Positions 59,385 through 62,577 of a stretch of DNA of 62,577 bases are shown in pieces. The number at the start of each line of letters is the position of its first letter. Within the stretch, counting starts at the first letter, position 1. The notes below the pieces were generated by a model. The model saw only the letters and a list, made by a program, of their open reading frames with translations. It had not been told where the DNA came from and ran no database searches. Location: contig PMTF01000008.1 in the NCBI GenBank assembly GCA_003167415.1, forward strand, positions 233 to 62,809. The letters run 5' to 3'. The stretch is from Acidimicrobiaceae bacterium. Lineage in GTDB: Bacteria; Actinomycetota; Acidimicrobiia; Acidimicrobiales; RAAP-2. Both the position numbers and the translations under genes were made by a program.

Positions 59385-60826
59385 CGAGGCAATGCCCACC
59401 GGTCGGGTGCGACGATCCGGTCAATCGAGACCGGACCCCACGATCCAGGCTCGTAGAGCTCGACCTCCGGCGGGTGGGCCAACACCGGCGCGGCGATCTC
59501 CCACTGTCGTTCGATGCCGTCGGAGCGGGTGAAGAACGCCTGGTTGCCAAGCATCGCTTCGAGGATCAAGTATTCGTACGCCTCGAGATTGTTGGCCGTT
59601 TGGAACGAGTCGGCGTAGCGAAAGGTCATGACGGCGGGGGCGAGACGCATCTGCGGTCCGGGCTGCTTGGCCAGGAAATGAGTCTGGATCGACCCGGGGT
59701 CCGCGAAGTCGGCGACCAATTCGTTGCCGTGTCGCTGGCCCTCCATGTGGTCCACGGGGAACATGCGCATGACCGGCTCTTTGAAGCCGATGGTGACCAC
59801 CTGTCGGCTCTGCGCCATGGATTTGCCAGTCCGCAAGAAAAAGGGCACGCCCTTCCAGCGGGTGTTCTCGACGTCGGCGCGCAGCGCCACGAATGTTTCG
59901 GTCTGGGAGTTGGGCGCGACGCCCGGCTCATCGAGGTACCCGTCGTATTGGCCCCGAATGACGTGTGCGGGATTCAGCGGGGCGATCGAATCGAAGACCT
60001 TGCTGATCTCATCGCGCAGGGGCTTGGCGTCGAGGGAGATCGGCTGTTCCATGGCGACGAAGGCCAGGACCTGCAAGAGGTGGGTGACGACCATGTCGCG
60101 AAACGTTCCGGTCTCTTCGAAGAATGCGCCGCGACCTTCGATCGAGATTGATTCCGGTACGTCGATTTGGACGTAACTGACGTAATGGCGATTCCAGATC
60201 GGCTCGTAGAGACCGTTGGCGAATCGCAGGGCCAGGATGTTGTCGATTGACTCCTTGCCGAGGAAGTGGTCGATGCGAAAGACGTGGGATTCGTCGAAGC
60301 ACTTGGCGATGGTCGCGTTGAGGCGGCGAGCTGACTTCAGGTCGACGCCGAAGGGTTTTTCGCAGATGATCTTGGTGTTCTCGTTCAGTCCGGTCTTGCC
60401 CAGCATCTCGATGATGCCGAGTAATGCACCCGGCGGCACGGCGAGGTGGAAGAGCCGCTGCACGGGGCCGCCGATCTCCTTTTCGGCCCGGGCGACCGCG
60501 TCGACGAGTTCGCCCGTCCCGTCCTCTTCGGCGTAGGCAAACGAGAGATTCTTCTCGAACTTCTCCCAGTCGGACCCTTCGGGCTTGTTCGAACCGAATT
60601 CGCACACCGCGTCGTAGGCGCGCTTACGAAATTCTTCGTCGGAAAGGGCCGAAGCCCGGCGCGAGCAGCCGATCACCCGGTAGTTCTTGGGCAGAAGACC
60701 GGCGACCGCGAGATGGAAAAGTCCCGGCAGGACTTTGCGCTTCGCGAGGTCGCCGGTGGCGCCGAACATCACGAAAATGTGATCCGGTGGGATTTTGGCG
60801 TGCATGCGGGTGTGCGTTGTCGTCAT
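59381..60826 (-). CDS. zwf: Glucose-6-phosphate 1-dehydrogenase
   Basis: A 481-residue NAD(P)-dependent dehydrogenase: FVMFGATGDLAKRKVLPGLF (cofactor loop), CEKPFGVDLKSAR, the substrate-binding RIDHFLGKESIDNI segment and the EETGTFRDMVVTHLLQV region. First step of the oxidative pentose phosphate pathway. Its start overlaps rpiA by 4 nt, in an operon that also encodes the next two enzymes of the pathway. Confidence 0.94.
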   Translation of the reverse strand: MTTTHTRMHAKIPPDHIFVMFGATGDLAKRKVLPGLFHLAVAGLLPKNYRVIGCSRRASALSDEEFRKRAYDAVCEFGSNKPEGSDWEKFEKNLSFAYAEEDGTGELVDAVARAEKEIGGPVQRLFHLAVPPGALLGIIEMLGKTGLNENTKIICEKPFGVDLKSARRLNATIAKCFDESHVFRIDHFLGKESIDNILALRFANGLYEPIWNRHYVSYVQIDVPESISIEGRGAFFEETGTFRDMVVTHLLQVLAFVAMEQPISLDAKPLRDEISKVFDSIAPLNPAHVIRGQYDGYLDEPGVAPNSQTETFVALRADVENTRWKGVPFFLRTGKSMAQSRQVVTIGFKEPVMRMFPVDHMEGQRHGNELVADFADPGSIQTHFLAKQPGPQMRLAPAVMTFRYADSFQTANNLEAYEYLILEAMLGNQAFFTRSDGIERQWEIAAPVLAHPPEVELYEPGSWGPVSIDRIVAPDRWALPR

Positions 60827-61473
60827 AACTGGCCTCCCAGAGTTCTTCTACTCAACGTTTTACCGGTGGCCACGATGAATTCGCTCACCATTTCGGGTGC
60901 GAAGAGACCGTGGGCACTGACACCCGGGATCGAGGACAAGCGCTCAGCGAGTTCTTGGGGAACGCCGATGTCACCGTGATAGTCGGCGAGGACGCCGCCG
61001 TCGGGACTGAGTCCGACGGCGCGCAGGGTTACATCGCCGAGCTCACGAAGCGTTGATTGAAGGCCGAAGGCGTGAAGCTCCAGTGGCACCGGAGCGTGTA
61101 ACGACGTCACCGGTTTCGAGGAGTCGCCAATGACGACGAAGCGTTTCGCCGACGCCGCCACGATCTTCTCTCGTAGGTGCGCGCCGCCGCGTCCTTTGAT
61201 GAGCCACCCATCGGGCGCGATCTGATCGGCCCCGTCAATGGCGAGGTCTAACTCGTCGAGCGCGTCAAAAGCCTCGACGACGAGGCCGAGCGAGCGCGCG
61301 GCGTCCGCCGTTTCGGGCGACGTCGCCACGTATCTCGCGATGACGCCGCGCCGCGCGATGGATTCGAGCAGACACGCGACCGTCGTACCCGTGCCGAGTC
61401 CGACCCGGGTGCCCGATTCGATGAGCTCGGCGGCCGCGTCGGCCGCGTAGCGCTTCTCCGCGTCCAAGCTCAT
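60823..61473 (-). CDS. rpiA: Ribose-5-phosphate isomerase A
   Basis: A 216-residue isomerase: VGLGTGTTVACLLESIARR, DLAIDGADQIAPDGWLIKGRGGAHLREKI with the catalytic region, and the late ADYHGDIG segment. It interconverts ribulose 5-phosphate and ribose 5-phosphate. Coupled by 4-nt overlaps to pgl upstream and zwf downstream. Confidence 0.92.
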   Translation of the reverse strand: MSLDAEKRYAADAAAELIESGTRVGLGTGTTVACLLESIARRGVIARYVATSPETADAARSLGLVVEAFDALDELDLAIDGADQIAPDGWLIKGRGGAHLREKIVAASAKRFVVIGDSSKPVTSLHAPVPLELHAFGLQSTLRELGDVTLRAVGLSPDGGVLADYHGDIGVPQELAERLSSIPGVSAHGLFAPEMVSEFIVATGKTLSRRTLGGQL

Positions 61474-62132
61474 GGCGAAAGCGCCGCGTCGTCGGCCATC
61501 ACGAGTGAGGACGCGACCTCGACCCTCGCCGCCGGGATCGACGTGTCACCGCGCAACAACTTTGCGAGTGACGTTCGTTTGTCTTCCCCCGTGACGAGCC
61601 AGAGCAATTGGTCGGCGCGAGAGAGCGCCTCGTACGTCAAGGTCATTCTCTGCTCACCTTGATACGGGCCGGTGATCGCGACGAGTCGATCACGTTCTTC
61701 TAGTACCGGGTCGCCGGGGATGAGGGAGGCGGTATGACCGTCGGGGCCAAGACCGAGGTGAACGAGATCGAAGTGTTCGGGAAGTTGCGTGGCGTAAGAC
61801 GCGGCCGCCGCTTCGAGATCATCGTCGTTGACCGGCATCGCCACGATGGTTGGCCGACACTCGACGAGAATCCGTTCGAGATTCGTGAGGTTCCGCGTCA
61901 CGTCGCCCACCGGCGCGATCCGCTCGTCGACCTGAAAGATGACGACGTTGGGCCACGCGACGTCCAACTGCGCCAACTTCTCGAACATCACCCACGGCGT
62001 TCGGCCGCCGCTCACCGCGAAGGTGAAGCGTCCGGCGCGTCCGATCGAACGGCGCGCGCACTGCACGACATACTCGGCGGCCGCGGTGGCCACGGCCTCG
62101 CTGTCGAGAAAATCGCGCAGTTCGTGGTGCAC
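61470..62132 (-). CDS. pgl: 6-phosphogluconolactonase
   Basis: A 220-residue SOL/DevB-type lactonase: FAVSGGRTPWVMFEKL, FQVDERIAP with the catalytic acidic region, HLGLGPDGHTASLIPG and the late WLVTGEDKR. It hydrolyses 6-phosphogluconolactone from G6P dehydrogenase. The GTG start lies 1 nt after the gnd stop. Confidence 0.92.
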   Translation of the reverse strand: MHHELRDFLDSEAVATAAAEYVVQCARRSIGRAGRFTFAVSGGRTPWVMFEKLAQLDVAWPNVVIFQVDERIAPVGDVTRNLTNLERILVECRPTIVAMPVNDDDLEAAAASYATQLPEHFDLVHLGLGPDGHTASLIPGDPVLEERDRLVAITGPYQGEQRMTLTYEALSRADQLLWLVTGEDKRTSLAKLLRGDTSIPAARVEVASSLVMADDAALSP

Positions 62133-62133
62133 G

Positions 62134-62577
62134 TTACGAACTCTTCTCGACGTGGCCGCCGAACTCCGCGCGCATCGCCGAGAGCACTTTGGCCGTGAAT
62201 TCGCCTTGATTGCGTGATTCGAATCGCTGCCACAGGGCCGCGCTTATCACGGGGGTGGGCACGGACTCGTCTATCGCGGCTTCGACGGTCCAACGACCTT
62301 CACCGGAATCGGACACCCGGCCACTGAATTCAGAGAGTTCGGGTGAACGGGCGAGGGCGTCGGCCGTGAGGTCGACCAGCCACGACCCGACGACCGATCC
62401 GTGTCGCCACACTTCGGCCACTTCGGCAAGGTCGAAGTCGAATTGGTAGTACTCCGGATCCCGAAGCGGCGTCGTCTCGGCGTCGGCTTCGACGTTCGTG
62501 GTGCCCACATTGGCGTGCTTCAAAATGCTCAGGCCTTCGGCGATCGCCGCCATCATGCCGTACTCGATGCCGTTGTG
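62134..62577 (-). CDS. gnd: 6-phosphogluconate dehydrogenase, C-terminal part (truncated by window edge)
   Basis: The last 147 residues of an NADP-dependent 6-phosphogluconate dehydrogenase. It opens with HNGIEYGMM (the active-site HNGIEY motif), then [31 protein letters not shown] and [23 protein letters not shown], the pattern of the short (YqeC-like) Gnd type. The N-terminal nucleotide-binding half lies beyond the right edge. It is upstream of pgl, rpiA, zwf and the HAD gene in one operon. Confidence 0.9.
   Translation of the reverse strand, partial: HNGIEYGMMAAIAEGLSILKHANVGTTNVEADAETTPLRDPEYYQFDFDLAEVAEVWRHGSVVGSWLVDLTADALARSPELSEFSGRVSDSGEGRWTVEAAIDESVPTPVISAALWQRFESRNQGEFTAKVLSAMRAEFGGHVEKSS

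Noticed and set aside
1-62577. CRISPR array, tRNA/rRNA genes, transposons or prophage
   Set aside because: No regularly spaced repeats, no recognisable tRNA clover-leaf or rRNA segment, and no transposase, integrase or phage protein among the convincing genes.

Overview
The window is a 62.6 kb chromosomal stretch from a moderately GC-rich (high-50s % by eye), gene-dense bacterium, most likely an Actinomycetota and plausibly Acidimicrobiia-like. Pointers are the leucine-degradation gene order (TetR / AccD1-AccA1-ScoA-ScoB-MaoC-CitE type, as in mycobacteria), a membrane Ser/Thr kinase, DUF4232, DUF2277 and AIM24 proteins, many GTG/TTG starts and frequent 4-nt start/stop overlaps. No tRNA, rRNA, CRISPR array, transposase or phage gene was recognised.

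Layout. 1-6.7 kb: the end of a type IV pilus locus. It holds a frameshifted secreted Ig-repeat protein, a PilX-like minor pilin interrupted by an in-frame TAG, a major pilin, PilT, a DUF429 protein and the prepilin peptidase. 7.2-20.3 kb: a glycan locus. A leftward operon encodes a complete-looking GDP-heptose route (SIS isomerase, epimerase, GmhB-like phosphatase, transaldolase, HddA-like kinase, HddC-like guanylyltransferase) followed by a multispanning membrane protein. A paralogue of that protein converges on it. Rightward genes next to it encode two polyprenyl-phosphate-type GT2 enzymes, another multispanning transferase and a UDP-galactopyranose-mutase-like flavoprotein, with a leftward GtrA protein between them. 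The genes together suggest that a heptose or related sugar is made, loaded on a lipid and transferred outside the membrane; the acceptor is unknown.

20.7-30 kb: an SRPBCC protein, a sulfate ABC transporter (sbp-cysT-cysW-cysA) with a terminator-like hairpin inside the cysT coding region, and a 2-oxoacid:ferredoxin oxidoreductase operon with its own FAD/Fe-S partner. 30-33.4 kb: AIM24, small membrane proteins, a methyltransferase and a TetR regulator. 33.5-39.9 kb: a tightly coupled leucine/ketone catabolism operon behind a clear TetR-type palindrome. 39.9-46.3 kb: DUF4232/GntR pair, nicotinamide salvage (pncA-pncB), an MpaB-like protein, a menaquinone-type methyltransferase with a possible UbiA-like membrane protein, and an alpha/beta hydrolase.

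46.5-57.2 kb: a Ser/Thr kinase, then a LacI-controlled operon of an oligopeptide-type (Opp/Dpp) ABC transporter plus a GH1 beta-glucosidase. This arrangement is best read as beta-glucoside or cello-oligosaccharide uptake. It has a consensus promoter overlapped by a LacI operator, a structured leader before the binding-protein gene and two long hairpins before the glucosidase gene. 57.3-62.6 kb: small proteins and a pentose-phosphate operon (gnd-pgl-rpiA-zwf-HAD) running off the right edge. That pathway also supplies the pentose and sedoheptulose phosphates the heptose operon would draw on.

Functions are assigned from reading translated sequence and motifs only; no database search was possible.
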